From Condylostoma magnum (lineage: Eukaryota; Ciliophora; Heterotrichea; Heterotrichida; Condylostomatidae): DNA of 34,362 nucleotides. The notes under the pieces were generated by a model, which was given only the letters and a program-made list of their open reading frames with translations, had not been told where the DNA came from and did no database searches. The DNA is taken from NCBI GenBank assembly GCA_920105805.1, contig CAKKTI010000227.1:1-34362 (forward strand). The letters run 5' to 3'. The position numbers and the translations under genes are program-made. Positions 1-11,119 of this stretch are shown in pieces. Position 1 is the stretch's first letter; the number at the start of each line of letters is the position of its first letter.

Positions 1-289
1 CCTGGCAAATATGACATGGATTAGACTCGCTTTGGGTGACATACTTGCGCTCTAAGGCGTCGATTTACTCCATGGTTGCAGGTGGGGCACTTCTTATTTA
101 AGGATCATTTTAGTCAAGTCAGGTCATAATCTGTATTATCCCGTTATTAGAAATTCCGTCCTCCATTACAAAATTACCATTGAATCCCATCATTTCGAGA
201 TTTTATTACATTTACTGCATAAAACTCTCCATATCCTCATCATCCATTAAGCTATTTATCTCAAAATAAACCTGTTAAAACTCCAGCAT
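1..289 (-). CDS. RING-type E3 ubiquitin ligase, N-terminal part (cut by window edge)
   Basis: The minus-strand reading frame runs off the left edge. It contains SAPPATMEQIDAL followed about 13 residues later by CHIC. In RNF126/RNF115/RNF181-type E3 ligases a 'PPAs...idaLp' helix precedes the first Cys-x2-Cys pair of the RING-H2 domain in just this way. Only the first zinc pair is inside the window. The frame needs TAA/TAG as Gln and one TGA as Trp (QIMTWLDQ). The upstream part is acidic and Met/Gln-rich (MDDEDMESFMQQ). The start is uncertain: ATG at 289 and ATG at 247 are in the same frame, and the frame stays open further upstream. The family assignment rests on a short stretch, because the rest of the RING lies outside. 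Confidence 0.62.
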
Positions 290-412
290 TTCTTAGTAAT
301 TCTCTGTAATAAACTATCTAGGATCATCTTGCCTCAATTTCTTCTATAAGTTCTGAGAAATATATAGGACAAGTAAAATAATTATTGATCTATATATATC
401 AGACTTACAAGC

Positions 413-1006
413 ATGGCACCAGTAGTTAATGAACTAATGCTTCATTTTATCATAGTAATCTTCCTTCATTTTGATTTGCTGACCTAATAAATATACAGGG
501 GACTTTATTAGTTGGCTCATTAGTACGACTATTAACCGAAGCGCCTCCTACCAGTAAAGTGAACAGGCAAGCACAGCTATAATAAGTTTATGAATACGTT
601 AAGAATTGGAGCAGTGATTCCCCAGATTCAGTGTCAATTCTAGGCTATGATGGTAGCTCAGGAACTTATCCCATAGGCAACGATGGATCCTTTATGTTCT
701 ACTGTTTCATAGAGTCGCCTAATGAAAACGTTACTGCCTCTGACGCTTTGCCTCTCATCCTATGGCTCCAAGGGGGCCCTGGGAGCTCTTCAATGACTGA
801 ATAATTCTTTGAATTTGGTCCAATTGAACTTCATTGCACAACAGAAATCAATACTGATCCTACAACCCAAGCAACTATAAAATCCTATTTCAATCGCAAA
901 ATACAATTAAATTGTGACTATAAAAAATTCTGCTGTATTATCTGGAGAAGATGGAGATTTAGGTAACTCACAATATATTATATACTGGAGCCTAGATAAG
1001 TTATGA
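413..1006 (+). pseudogene. Truncated S10 serine carboxypeptidase start joined to a WD40-like tail
   Basis: From about 499 the frame encodes the N-terminal block of an S10 serine carboxypeptidase: VSILGYDGSSGTYPIG, then FYCFIESP, then PLILWLQGGPGSSS and FEFGPIEL. The match stops near 880. The catalytic Ser, Asp and His blocks that should fill the next 300-400 residues are absent. After a +1 frame change, positions 896-1003 read KNSAVLSGEDGDLGNSQ and YWSLD, which resembles the last blade of the WD40 gene at 2218-3579 (KNSIVVSGEGYGQNNSKE, HWSIS). No ATG is in frame with 499. ATG 413 could join through a 44-nt GT-AG segment (455-498), giving a hydrophobic leader MAPVVNELMLHFII, but that would be long for this genome's introns. 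Best read as a rearranged relic; a chimeric expressed gene cannot be excluded. Confidence 0.55.
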
Positions 1007-1153
1007 AGTATGTTCTAGTGTTATTGGGCTTTTATTAATAAGTTTTGTTTTATTTCTAAAGAGATGATAAATTTTAGCCAAACAAAACTAATAACTAAAG
1101 TAAATTACAATATATTACTCGATTATAGTCACTTGATACAATAATTTAATCCT

Positions 1154-1171
1154 TTAAAGCTACAGCTTTAA
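1154..1171. other. Short inverted repeat (8-bp arms, 2-nt spacer)
   Basis: Positions 1154-1161 and 1164-1171 are perfect inverted repeats (TTAAAGCT / AGCTTTAA) separated by AC. They lie in the AT-rich gap (about 1007-1190) between the broken carboxypeptidase relic and the end of the decayed WD40 copy. They could form a small hairpin in the RNA of either relic, or be chance in AT-rich DNA. Nothing else coding was seen in the gap. Confidence 0.3.
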
Positions 1172-1190
1172 CTGGATTTATATAATTAAA

Positions 1191-2072
1191 TAGAATTCTA
1201 TTTTAATTTGGATAAAACAAGCTCCAAATTTATAGGGTTTTGTGATTACTCTCTAAAGCAACTTATCACCTCCAATGCATACACCAATTCTTCACACTTA
1301 TATCTTCCAATCTCTCTATTATTGTTTAAATTTTATAAGTCCCAAAGTCACACTTACTATTATATTACCGTCAATACATACACTATTTACTCAATCTTCA
1401 TGTCTTCCAAGTTCTCTACTGTTGTTTAAATCTCATAGTAATACCGTTTTATCGATACTCACTGATGTAGGTTTATTGCCCTCTATAGATAAACTGTATA
1501 CATAATGAGCATACCTTCTAATGATGTCATTATTATCTGGATTTAATAAGTTCCAAATTCGAGCAGTTTTATCATTACTATCTTCAATACATACACATTA
1601 TACTACATTATCACATTTTCTAATCTCTCTATTATTGTCTGAATATTATAAGTCCCAAAGTTACACAGTTTTATCAGCTTCTCCACTTAGCACTATATAA
1701 TCTCAATACTTCTTTTGAATTCCTTCCTAGATATGTTTGTTGGGACTGTTCTTTTAGGTTGTTTTAATGCCTAGTTCCTTTCTATGCAGTATTATATAAT
1801 CCTTAGCGTATTTGTATGTTTTTTTTGGTTACTTTAGAATGCTCTATCAATCCTTTGTATCATTTCTTCATTCTGCACGTTGCTTCTTTTGATTTCCATA
1901 TAGTCTATCCATTCTGCTCTGCCAAAGTTAAAATTATGTAAAAGGAAGGGATAATTATTTAGTCTACAAATCCTTTTCTTAACAGCTACATAATTTGGAA
2001 GTCTTCTTATTCCTTCTTTGATAGAAGAGAAGTTAGGAAGACTGAGAGCAGAATTTCTGGCTTTAAATCCAT
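1191..2072 (-). pseudogene. Decayed WD40 paralogue
   Basis: This is a degenerate copy of the adjacent WD40 gene in the same orientation. It begins MDLKPEILLSVFLTSLLS, nearly the same as the neighbour's MDLQPEMLLSVFVNSLLS, and ends at the same last canonical blade (HKTLQIWSLFYPNQNRI against HDKIVRIWDLLNPINNRI). In between the frame shifts several times. The linker motif YAKDYIILHRKELG matches YTKDCIRLLQDQ of the intact copy but in a different frame. Blades have lost short pieces, for example the NVVISGS strand before DKTARIWNL and before DKTVLLW. A later blade survives only in another frame. This looks like a host gene duplicate that lost constraint. Transcription of the relic is possible but cannot be judged here. 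Confidence 0.75.
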
Positions 2073-2217
2073 TTTTATAAGTTTATACATAAAATTGAGA
2101 GGAAATATAATGTTGGTAAGAGATTATTTAGTTTATAAGGCTTTTGTAATTTATATGTTTTAATTAGCTTAGTGATATAAATAATGTATATAAGGTTTAC
2201 GACTAATAAGCTTTTAA

Positions 2218-3579
2218 TTAACTAATACTCCAGTGCATTATTTCTTTAGAGTTGTTTTGGCCATAGCCTTCTCCAGATACTACAATCGAATTCTTTAAAG
2301 CCAGAGATAGGATTATATTTTAAGACTCAAATATGATTCTATTATTAATCGGATTCAATAAATCCCAAATCCGTACGATTTTGTCATGACTTCCACTTAT
2401 TACAACATTACCTTCAATACACACGTTCAGTACATAGTTATCATGCCTTCCAATCTCTTTATTATTGTTTACATTTAATAAGTCCCAGAGTCGTACAGTT
2501 TTATCACTACTTCCACTAATAACAACGTTACCTTCAATACACACACTGTTTACCCAACTATTGTGTCTTCCAATCTCTCTATTGTTACTTGGGTCTAATA
2601 GATCCCAAAGTCACACGGTGTAATCATTACTTCCACTAATAACATTGCTGCCTTCTATGCATACACCTTGTATATAGTCTCCATGTCTTCCAATCTCTCT
2701 ATTGTTATCTGGATTTGATAAGTCCCAAAGTCTTACAATTTCATCCCCACCTCCACTTATAACAGTATTACCTTGAATGCACACACATCTTAAAATACTA
2801 CTATGTCTGCCAATATCTCTATTGTTATCTGGGCTTTATAAGTCCCAAAGTTTAACAGTATTATCATAGCTCCCTGATATAACTATGTTACCTTCAATGC
2901 AGACATCGTATACCCAATCATCATGTTTTCCAACTTCTCTGCTGTTATTTGGATTTAGTAAGTCTATACTTCGTATAGTTTTATCCTCACTTCCACTTAT
3001 AATAGTATTGCCCTCCATGCATAATCCATATACTCAGTCTGAATGTTCTCCTATATATGTTGGTTGTTTTGGAATCATTGGAATATGTGTTTATTCAGCC
3101 TGCTTTTGTATTTAATTCTTCTACATCTAGTCTTAAAGCAACCTTATACAATCCTTAGTATATCCTCCTTTTTAGTTATTATTGAATAATTAATCCACTA
3201 ATTATACTTAATCCTTGATTACTGCTTGACTTTATTATGCAATCAAGTCTTCGATTTTATCGATTGCTTTATTTGAAAATAATTTTATCGTTTTATCCAG
3301 CATTTTTGAACAATTTAGACTCATATCCTGATTTGACTTTGATTTAATTAAGTCTTTGAAGCATTCCAGTGTCTTTGAAATAATTTTAGCATAAGGCAAG
3401 AATCTGCTCTGTCCTGATAGCAATAAAATGATAGATAAATAGTATTATTTAAAGGAAAGTATTGATAATTAAAAGCTGAAATCATCTTTTACGAAAGTTG
3501 TAGGTTTTCCTATATGCTGCTTCTTGGATAGAAGAGAATTTACAAACACTGAGAGGAGCATTTCTGGTTGTAAGTCCAT
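2218..3579 (-). CDS. Seven-bladed WD40-repeat protein, 453 aa
   Basis: Begins MDLQPEMLLSVFVNSLLS. An alpha-helical, Gln-rich N-terminal region of about 180 residues follows, and the rest is a beta-propeller. I count six canonical blades of about 40 residues (pattern CIEGNVVISGS-xDKTVRLWDLLNP-NNREIGRHD) and a shorter seventh (KNSIVVSGEG ... HWSIS), which makes a complete seven-blade propeller. Blade 1 has SIDL where the WD dipeptide is expected. TGA is Trp in HSDWVYG, and several TAA codons are Gln inside blades. The stop is taken as TAA 2218-2220, directly after the last blade; another TAG follows a few codons later. WD40 propellers are protein-interaction scaffolds and the partner cannot be deduced. 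The blades are unusually alike at DNA level, so recent internal duplication or gene conversion is likely. A decayed duplicate lies just downstream. Confidence 0.85.
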
Positions 3580-4383
3580 TTTTATAAGAGCTGTTTATCT
3601 ATTTAGCTTATTAAAGGTAATGTTATATCAATATAAATGGCTAAGATTTTTGATTATGTAGAACATAATAGATCCATTATAATAGTAAACTTAGCTCTAA
3701 TGATATCGGAGTTATTTATTTCTATTGGAGCTGATAGTATCCTTGCATCATTGAATTAGGAGTAAATTTAAAAGGTCTTTTAGTTTATAGTAAATAACCT
3801 ATCTGATTTTTAAGTGTAAGTACTTATTTTTTACTATTTTAGCAAAGCATTTGATACTACTCGAAAATGTAACGTTAATTATCTGCTTAGCTTTTATAAA
3901 TTTATTGATAGCTTATCTCAATTTTATCATATTGATTTAAATACACAAAGGTTTGTAATTTATATTCTTGGATACAATAGTTTTCAATAGTACTTTTTTA
4001 GATAATATAGCCTAATTATATTTTACAACTCTAATAATAATCCTTAATTCTTATAACAATTTGAGTTCAAGTATACTATAGCAGTGTTACCTTGCAAGGC
4101 TTATAATTTTGGTCATAAGGGGAAATTTATACTTAGGTTAGTCCAAATTCACTAATAAAAGCATTGATACTCTATATTAATAACCTACTACAGAATTATA
4201 TAATAGATTTAAGAACAAATTTAATATATAACTCTATAAATTATTTTCTAAGAGAGTATGTCATATGCTGGCTTCATATGGTTAAGTAGAGAAATATGCC
4301 AACATATATAATCTTATTTTGATGAAGCATTATATGAAACTACCATATCGAAATAAACCATTATAATAGATTAACTAATTAGC
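3580..4383. other. AT-rich intergenic region, no recognisable gene
   Basis: About 800 nt between the WD40 gene start (minus strand) and the RalGAP gene end (minus strand). Every frame is long and open because no codon is an unconditional stop, but none gave a recognisable motif. The base composition is clearly more AT-rich than the flanking genes. The part next to 3580 must hold the promoter of the WD40 gene. An imperfect hairpin (arms near 4263-4272 and 4298-4307, one mismatch) lies close to the RalGAP 3' end. I see nothing else in it. Confidence 0.6.
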
Positions 4384-7300
4384 CTATCTAAACAAATCTG
4401 ATTGAATGAGATACTCTGGCTTATCCTGGACAATAATCTGTATTATTTCCTTTATTTTTTTAAGCCGATAAGAGTGATTTTTCTCAAAAAACTTCTACGT
4501 CACCCTAAAGGCTGTGTTTCCATCAATAGCAGCGTTTCTCACTAAATAAGGCAACATTGACCACTATACCATCATTTCATTATTCAAAGGCACACAATTT
4601 AAGGACTTATCCTTTTTAAATATCTAAACTCTAAACAATCCTGAAAGCATGGGATAAATTACAATAAAAACAACAGTATGCTTAGTCATTATATTATCCA
4701 TTATAAAATCCTTCAAATGTTCTGACCAAACGATACATACAGGATCATTGGATATATGTCTTTTCCTCTTAACCATTTGCACATCCTCTTTATCATACTT
4801 CATAAACGGGATTATATGGTAAATAACGTCATTCTCCCAGTCACTGTACTGTATTGTGCTCTCAGCTATGTCATGCATATTAGAGCCGACGTATCCATCA
4901 TGCATTCCAACATCTATCGGTTATCCTAGTTAATTAATAAACTTCAAGAATTACTCAGAGCATTGGTAATTTGCTAATATATCCCTTTCTTATTCTTAAC
5001 CGTTCTTTACGTAGTAAATACCAATTCTGACACTTTCTCTGTTGTTATTCCTGTCTAATTCCTTTATTTAAAGGCTTATTTTATCAGGTTCTAGTGGCTT
5101 AAGCTGGGGAATTGAGCCCATGTGGGAAATTGCCGTTCTAGACACATTCAAATCAGCCTTTTCGTATTGTAACGGCTTCGGAGTATATAGTAGATCTTCC
5201 TCAACTTCTTAAAAGTCTTAAAATTCATTTTACTCTGGCTCCTAATGCAGAGACTGCTCTATTTCATAGTTTTCATTGATGAAGTTAAACAATGTTCTTA
5301 AAATAGGATTAGGCCCGGATAATTCCATCTAGTCACTGAAATTCAGCTAAATTAATGATTGCTGTATCTCATTTTAGATTTATTGTATTTTATCTTCAAG
5401 TGTATTGGGATCTAGGACTTAAATATACTGAAAATCCCACATAAATTTTCCGTATAAGTTCCTTATAACTATTTTCGGTTAATTACAATTGCTAGCTAAA
5501 GAGACGATTGTAGAACTCCCATACGCAAAATGTTGATACTCACCCTTACTGAACTAATCATCTTCTATTTTACTGGCAAATGTAGAAGTGTTTTAACCCT
5601 TCAATGGGAAATTTAAGTAATAAATCAAGATAGTTGAGCAAAATGCCTCTATGCAGTGTAAAAGAGAGTCTCCGGCTTTAGTTGATAGATGGTAAATTTC
5701 TTCATACAATCTCCATATTATCATTTAAGGCCAGGGGGTCCTAGAAACAAGCATCCAGTGTTCTATTGTATGCATGTATTGCTTGATTACATCTTGCTTG
5801 TGTGAGTCAATTACATTCAGATTCTTTATAAAGTTGTTAATAACTATTTCATATAAATCAGGGATTGCAGGAGCCAGTACTTCCAGGCATTTTAAGGTAA
5901 TTATTGTAATTTTATCGTCATTTTAATCCATTTGGGGTAGCAAATGTGTTATGAATAATTCTTGTCGTATATTGTTATTGTTGATAATCTCATCTATGAT
6001 AAAAAAGGTTAAGGACATGATAGCTTTGGGCTACTTTTTCTTAATGCTTAAACATTTGATGATTATTTACAGAATTTAGCTTTTAAGGCTACTGTATAAT
6101 ACAGATTATTGGTTAAACTGCTTGAGCTGAGTCTTTTTATAGTAATTTGGGTATGAAATGAGTTAATTTGCTACTTTTAGGCCATAGAATGGATTTTATA
6201 TAGCTATTTCTAGTACCTTAGGAAGTAAAATGTTTAGCTAAGGAAGCTATACGAGGATTTTAGGGAAATTTCTTAGTATGATTGAATGCAAATCTTCATT
6301 ATTTTAAATCGACGTTAGAATCATCCTTCCAGTATGACTAATGTAATGTATCTAAGGCATTATTGCACATTTGGACTGAATTATAACATTAAATAAAGTC
6401 TAGAAGGCTACTTTCTGTATATCACTATTACTGCCGTTTCTGATTAGCTTTTAGAGTGTATTAAAACACCGAATAAGTAAGAAATTAGGCTCTGGGCATT
6501 TGAGAGGATCCTGTATAATCAGTTCAATTACTTCAGAATACGATATTATCCAGTTGAGCTAGGTTGCAGGCTTCATATTTAAAGGGCTTCCTAGTAGTTT
6601 TTTATAAGAAACTAGATACTCAAGTTGATTATTATCTTGAAACTAGGAAGTAATAAGCTTATTTGCTATAATTTTCATAAAAGCTTACCAACTTTTAATT
6701 ATTTGATCACTTTTATCTATCCATAGCTTCAAGTAGTACTTAATTTTACTCCACTCGATACTATAGGAAGACATTATCTCGTAAACTGTCTGAAGTATGT
6801 AGTCTGATACTGGCTCAATTATCTATAGCAAAGCTTAGTCCTAATCTGGCTAAGTTTTTACTATCTTTTAACAATACATTATCAGAACTTAAAAGACTAT
6901 ATTGTAGTACTATGGGTCCTCTCTAAGAATAGAAAGAGTATTCAACGCAAATTTACATACATTGATTCTGTTCTACTGCACATCCTTAGTTAAATTAAAC
7001 AATTTCACAGTTTGTTTAAACAATTCTATGAACTGATTATCATCAGTGACCTTTGGTTGTTAATTTTTAGTAGAAATTATTCAAAAGTTAATAAGTTGAA
7101 TCCCGAATTGAATGGTGTTGTACCAAATAAGGTTCTACGAGTTTTCATGCTTGTAAGAATTGCCTATTATGTATATAAGCAAATCAGCCTCTTCAACTAT
7201 CAAAATGTTTCTAGAGATATCAAGCTTAAAGCACTCGTATAGTCATTCAATTACTACAAATCTAATTATTGTGGGTAAATCTTGCTTAAAGCCATAGTCT

Positions 7301-8142
7301 TCCTAAAAGTACTTAGTCTATTTCACAGCTTATCCATAGAACATATACAAATAAGTGTTTTTGATTAACTGAAACCAGTATCTGAAAATTTCCTCAGCTA
7401 ATTTATCATCACTGGTCAATTTCATCATTTTCAACGGATGATGCAATATTGTTATAAGATAATAAGCCTGCTTTTTTATCTTATTGCTCTCCAAGTCATA
7501 AAATTGAATTCTAGAAGCAGACACTTTAATCTAGTTTTTATCAGAGTCATTAATACTACTATTTGCCTAAGAAAGCCATTAATGCGGGAAACCCTCGGCT
7601 TTATTTCTTATTACGTTAGTATCCGGGAACTTGAGCTTATAGACATACGAAATCTCCTACTCCAAAAAAGGCTCAAAGTTGACAATTGTATAGAAAAGTG
7701 TTATCAATTATTCCTCATTCGGGTAAATATGCATTAAGTACAGCAAGCACTTTATGCCAACTTTTTTTATATAATGGAAATTGTGGTCCAACATACACAC
7801 ACAGCAAAACTCTAGGATTATATTAAAGTCGGAATAGTAACCAAAGATCATTGTTTGCTGTATAACAGTTAAACATTTATGTATATTTTCCCAACATTAC
7901 GACTTAGGGATATTCTTCAGCCAGTCTCCCGATTTCAGCATTTCCAAGCAGATATCTATAATAACTTCATAGTGATCTTATATAAACTAGTCTAGCTACT
8001 AAGAATGACTGACCTTCCCCGGTACTACTTTGATTATCTGTAAAATCATCTCGGCCTTTTTAACTAATGGCTTATTTATATCATAAATAACACTTAGTTT
8101 AGAGGGCTCATCGTCTATGATAGTACCTTGATTACTCGCCAT
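4384..8142 (-). CDS. RalGAP-alpha/TSC2-like Rap/Ral GTPase-activating protein, 1252 aa
   Basis: One continuous frame from ATG 8142 to TAG 4384-4386. The C-terminus holds a RapGAP domain: EWNDV-type segment DWENDVIYHIIPFM, then KRKRHISNDPVCIVW, then VVFIVIYP. In TSC2, RalGAP and Rap1GAP the Asn of the HIGND motif is the catalytic 'Asn thumb' that supplies GTP hydrolysis in trans; here it is about N1132. The rest is a long helical region, as in RalGAP alpha and tuberin, starting MASNQGTIIDDEPS. The protein should switch off a Ral-, Rheb- or Rap-type small GTPase on membranes; which one cannot be told. Many TAA/TAG are Gln and at least one TGA is Trp (FVVIEWLYEC). Its ATG is only 2-8 nt from the end of the PPR-like gene upstream. 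Length is shorter than animal RalGAP alpha (about 2,000 aa). Confidence 0.85.
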
Positions 8143-8150
8143 TTTTAATA

Positions 8151-9716
8151 CTAAATTGAGAGTAAACTTAAATCTTCAGCTTGTTTTATTAATCCTGACT
8201 TTATCTCATTATCATTGCAGTGGCTTATTATATATCGCAATGTTCTCACAGTGTTTTTGTTAGCTGGAAACTTTTACTGTACTTTTTCTAGTAGTTACGT
8301 CAGTTCATCCCAATTCCTTCTTTTTGAGTGGATTAGTAGTAAGATGTTTAGAGACAAAGGAGAATAGAGCTGTTATTACGAGTAGACTTGGTCTTATAAT
8401 CTCAGGATGGTTTTGTTGGGGATATCTAGATTAGAACAAAATGCAAGGGCATTTGCTAGTATTTTTGCTGTCTTTACTTCGTCATTTTACTCAATAATCC
8501 AATTAATAAACCTTTCCATTTCGATTTGTTCCTTGTAGTGCTGGAATAGTTTAAAGCCTGCCTCAATGCCCTCAGGTGATATTGGGTAATTCGAATTTTG
8601 ATACTCCTCCCATAGAACCCTGGCCTAGTTTGTTTTATTGTAGTTAATAAGAGATTCCATGTACTGTGTGTAGGTTTTGCCTGTAAAACTCGCCAACAGC
8701 TTCTCGTCATTTACCCTTTTTATCTTTTAAGACTGCTTTTTTATGAAATCTTTGAACAATTAATAAGCGTCTTACTAGTTCCCCACTTTGATCTACTTTT
8801 CAACTATAGGTTTAATAAGCACATAGTCAGCCTGGTGACTTTAAGACGCAATTTCAATCATTTCCTAGGCTTTCTCCGAGTATCCATTAGTTTTCCTTAA
8901 AAACTGCACAATTTCTCCCCATTAGGTCAGGTCGATCCTTAGTCCATTATCACTGCAAAATCTAACAAAACTTATGAGAAGTCTAGGCCATCTGCCCTCC
9001 ATGGCCTCTTAAATGATTTGTCTTTACAGTTATTCTGAGGGTTTATGATCAAAAGCGGCTATATGATCCACAACCCTTCTTAAGATTCTTATCCCATCAT
9101 TTTACTTCGAAGCATTTTTTACCATTGACTCATAAATAGTGTCACTTAATTTACCGTAGAAAAACGGGTTAAACTCAGATTATTGTTCCTTTGTAACTCT
9201 GGTATACTTACCAAAGTACTCGGAGGTTTCAGTAACGGGATACATCATCACTTGTTTTAGAATTGGAGTCAAAGGAGCGTGGTTTATAACCAGATCTGCT
9301 CGTTCGTCCCATTGTACCATCAGTCTTTCTATGAATTTTCATAAAGGAATTGAATCTTCTCCGGACTGCTCAGCCTGTCTATACCGAACGCTTAGTTTTC
9401 TGAGTGTAAATTACAGTAGATTTTCCTCTAAAATTAGTTGGATTCTTTCAGAACATTTGGCTTCACTTAGCCTTTGTATTATTTAATTCTAGTTGAAAAA
9501 TTATTATAAAGGGTCTTAGCTTTAGTGCTGTTATTAATACAGTTCTTCCCTTTATTATTGCTCTAGGTTTTCTTTCCTAATCCTCTCAGCTTCAACTTAT
9601 TCCTGTTTATGACTTACTGCTTTTCTTAGGTACTGTTTAAACACATCTTACTTAGCGTCACTGAAAGCTCTGATTGTATAAGTGAGTCTAAATGCCCTGC
9701 GAGCTATGTAAAGCAT
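8151..9716 (-). CDS. Mitochondrial helical-repeat (PPR-like) protein, 521 aa
   Basis: The N-terminus MLYIARRAFRLTYTIRAFS has several Arg, no acidic residue and amphipathic spacing, as expected of a mitochondrial targeting presequence. A Gln-rich stretch follows (about residues 40-75), then a fully helical body. Parts have the PPR cadence of paired helices, for example YTQYMESLINYNKTNQARVL and LNILLLIHSKRRNWDELTQL, though individual 35-residue units are weak. PPR proteins bind organellar RNA or sit in mitoribosomes. Here I infer a mitochondrial RNA or ribosome role and cannot name an orthologue. The stop is TAG 8151-8153, with TAA 8145-8147 two codons later and the next gene's ATG at 8142. The gene starts 24 nt after the ALG1 stop, in the same frame. 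Confidence 0.6.
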
Positions 9717-9740
9717 ATTAAAAATGGGAAATTAAGCCTA

Positions 9741-10970
9741 TTAAAAGATTAGTAAATTAATAATGAGAATAAGAGCAGAAACTAAAGCAAATGCGACAAA
9801 TCTCTGAAACTTGCTTGGTTAAACTTTATGGATTTTCTCTCAAACGACTTCTTTCCAATGAATTTCTCATGATTTCCTGTTATTTATTACACTGTTCTTA
9901 TAGTTTTAAACTTTATCAGGATTTCTGATCATTTCGTATATTAGATCACTTAGTTCCCCCTCATTCTCGAATAGATCTCCATTGAATCCAGGTTGAATTA
10001 GCTCGTATATAGAGTCGTATTTAAACGCTAGTACTGGCAGCCCCGCTGCCTGCATATCGACCACCTTCATAGGCAGATCTAATCCACTTGAAGATAAATG
10101 AAAGCTGATTCCTAGGTCGGAGGACGCTAATAATTAAGCATATAGCTCGGTACTTAGTCATTTTGTTCTAATGTTACAGTTAATTCAGTCTTTTTCCTGC
10201 AATTATTTTTCAAAATCATATCTCATTGGACCCCTTCCAGTTATTATAATCTCCAAGTATACAGGCAGATCCATTTTATCAAGAATATCGACAGTGTGGA
10301 GTAAAATCTGCAAATCTTCGTCAGGAGTCCAGCTAGTTGAGGTTATTATTAGGAAGCTGTTTTGCCTTAAGTTAAGCTTATCTATTATTTCACTTTTATT
10401 AGACAATTTTTAGCTGATTTGCTGAGTTGGCAAATCATAAAGAATTTTTGACTCTATGTTTTGCTCTTATAGGTAATTTTTCATTGCTTTGCTTACACAG
10501 TATGATTAATCTGCTAGTTTACATAAGGATTTTTCAGCGATTTCAGCTAGTTTTCTTATTACGTAATTGTTAGTTTATAGTAAAGTATAGCCAAAATTAT
10601 GCCAGTCTAATAACACTTTGATTCCCCTCAATCTTGCGATAAATAATATAATCGGCATTATTGAAACACTTGGAGGATTTTGTATCAATATAAGGTCAAC
10701 GTCTCGGGACATTATCAGTATTTAGGCTATTTTTAGGGGATCACTTAGTAGTCTGTATAAGGCATATATAGGGAAGGGTAGACTTCTGAATTTTGGAGGT
10801 TTTAAAGTATGGATTACTAGTTAATCGTTGTGTGCTAGGTCAAGAGGCATTGAAGCCTCTAAATAGCCTATAAGTTCAACTTTTCTGTATTCGAGTAATT
10901 AGCGTGTGTGATTGAGCATTCTTGGAGAACGGGATAAGTCACCCAAGACGCACACTATTGCACTTGACAT
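9741..10970 (-). CDS. ALG1: Chitobiosyldiphosphodolichol beta-1,4-mannosyltransferase (ALG1), 409 aa
   Basis: ALG1 adds the first mannose to GlcNAc2-PP-dolichol on the cytosolic face of the ER during N-glycan precursor synthesis. The GT-B fold is clear. The N-terminal half has DVDLILIQNPPS and DWHNFGYTLL. The C-terminal half has TSTSWTPDEDLQILL, ITGRGP and the donor-site block SSDLGISFHLSSSGLDLPMK followed by VVDMQAAGLPVLAF, which closely follows the ALG1 signature. TGA is read as Trp at conserved positions (TKWLSTE at codon 271; NRKSWEIHWKEVVWEKI). A hydrophobic helix sits at the extreme C-terminus (FVAFALVSALILIINLLIF), whereas yeast Alg1 is anchored by its N-terminus. The stop is TAA 9741-9743 followed at once by TAG. 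ATG 10970 is the natural start. Confidence 0.95.
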
Positions 10971-11119
10971 TTTTATTTAAGTTAATAGGCTATTCTGACT
11001 AAATATATTAGTACTAGTTTTTAGTTGGAAATATAAAAATCAACCTATTGATAAATCTATAATCCTTTTCACTGAAGATATAAGAGATTACTATTAAGTA
11101 TCTTCTACAATAATATTAA
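10971..11119. promoter_or_regulatory. Divergent promoter between ALG1 and aldose-epimerase genes
   Basis: 149 nt of strongly AT-rich DNA separates two outward-facing ATG codons (10970 minus, 11120 plus), so it must contain both transcription starts. No specific motif was identified. Confidence 0.5.

Noticed and set aside
350-420. A 56-nt intron (GTAAGT...CTCAG, minus strand) adding an upstream ATG to the RING E3 fragment
   Set aside because: No homology supports the extra residues, and in-frame ATGs at 289 and 247 suffice.
455-498. A 44-nt GT-AG intron joining a hydrophobic leader to the carboxypeptidase fragment
   Set aside because: The frame works, but the length is far from the one supported intron (14 nt) and the gene itself is a relic. 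Kept only as a possibility in that entry.
4255-4310. Imperfect hairpin near the RalGAP 3' end as a terminator
   Set aside because: The arms are about 10 bp with a mismatch and a 25-nt loop in AT-rich DNA; eukaryotic genes here need no such element.
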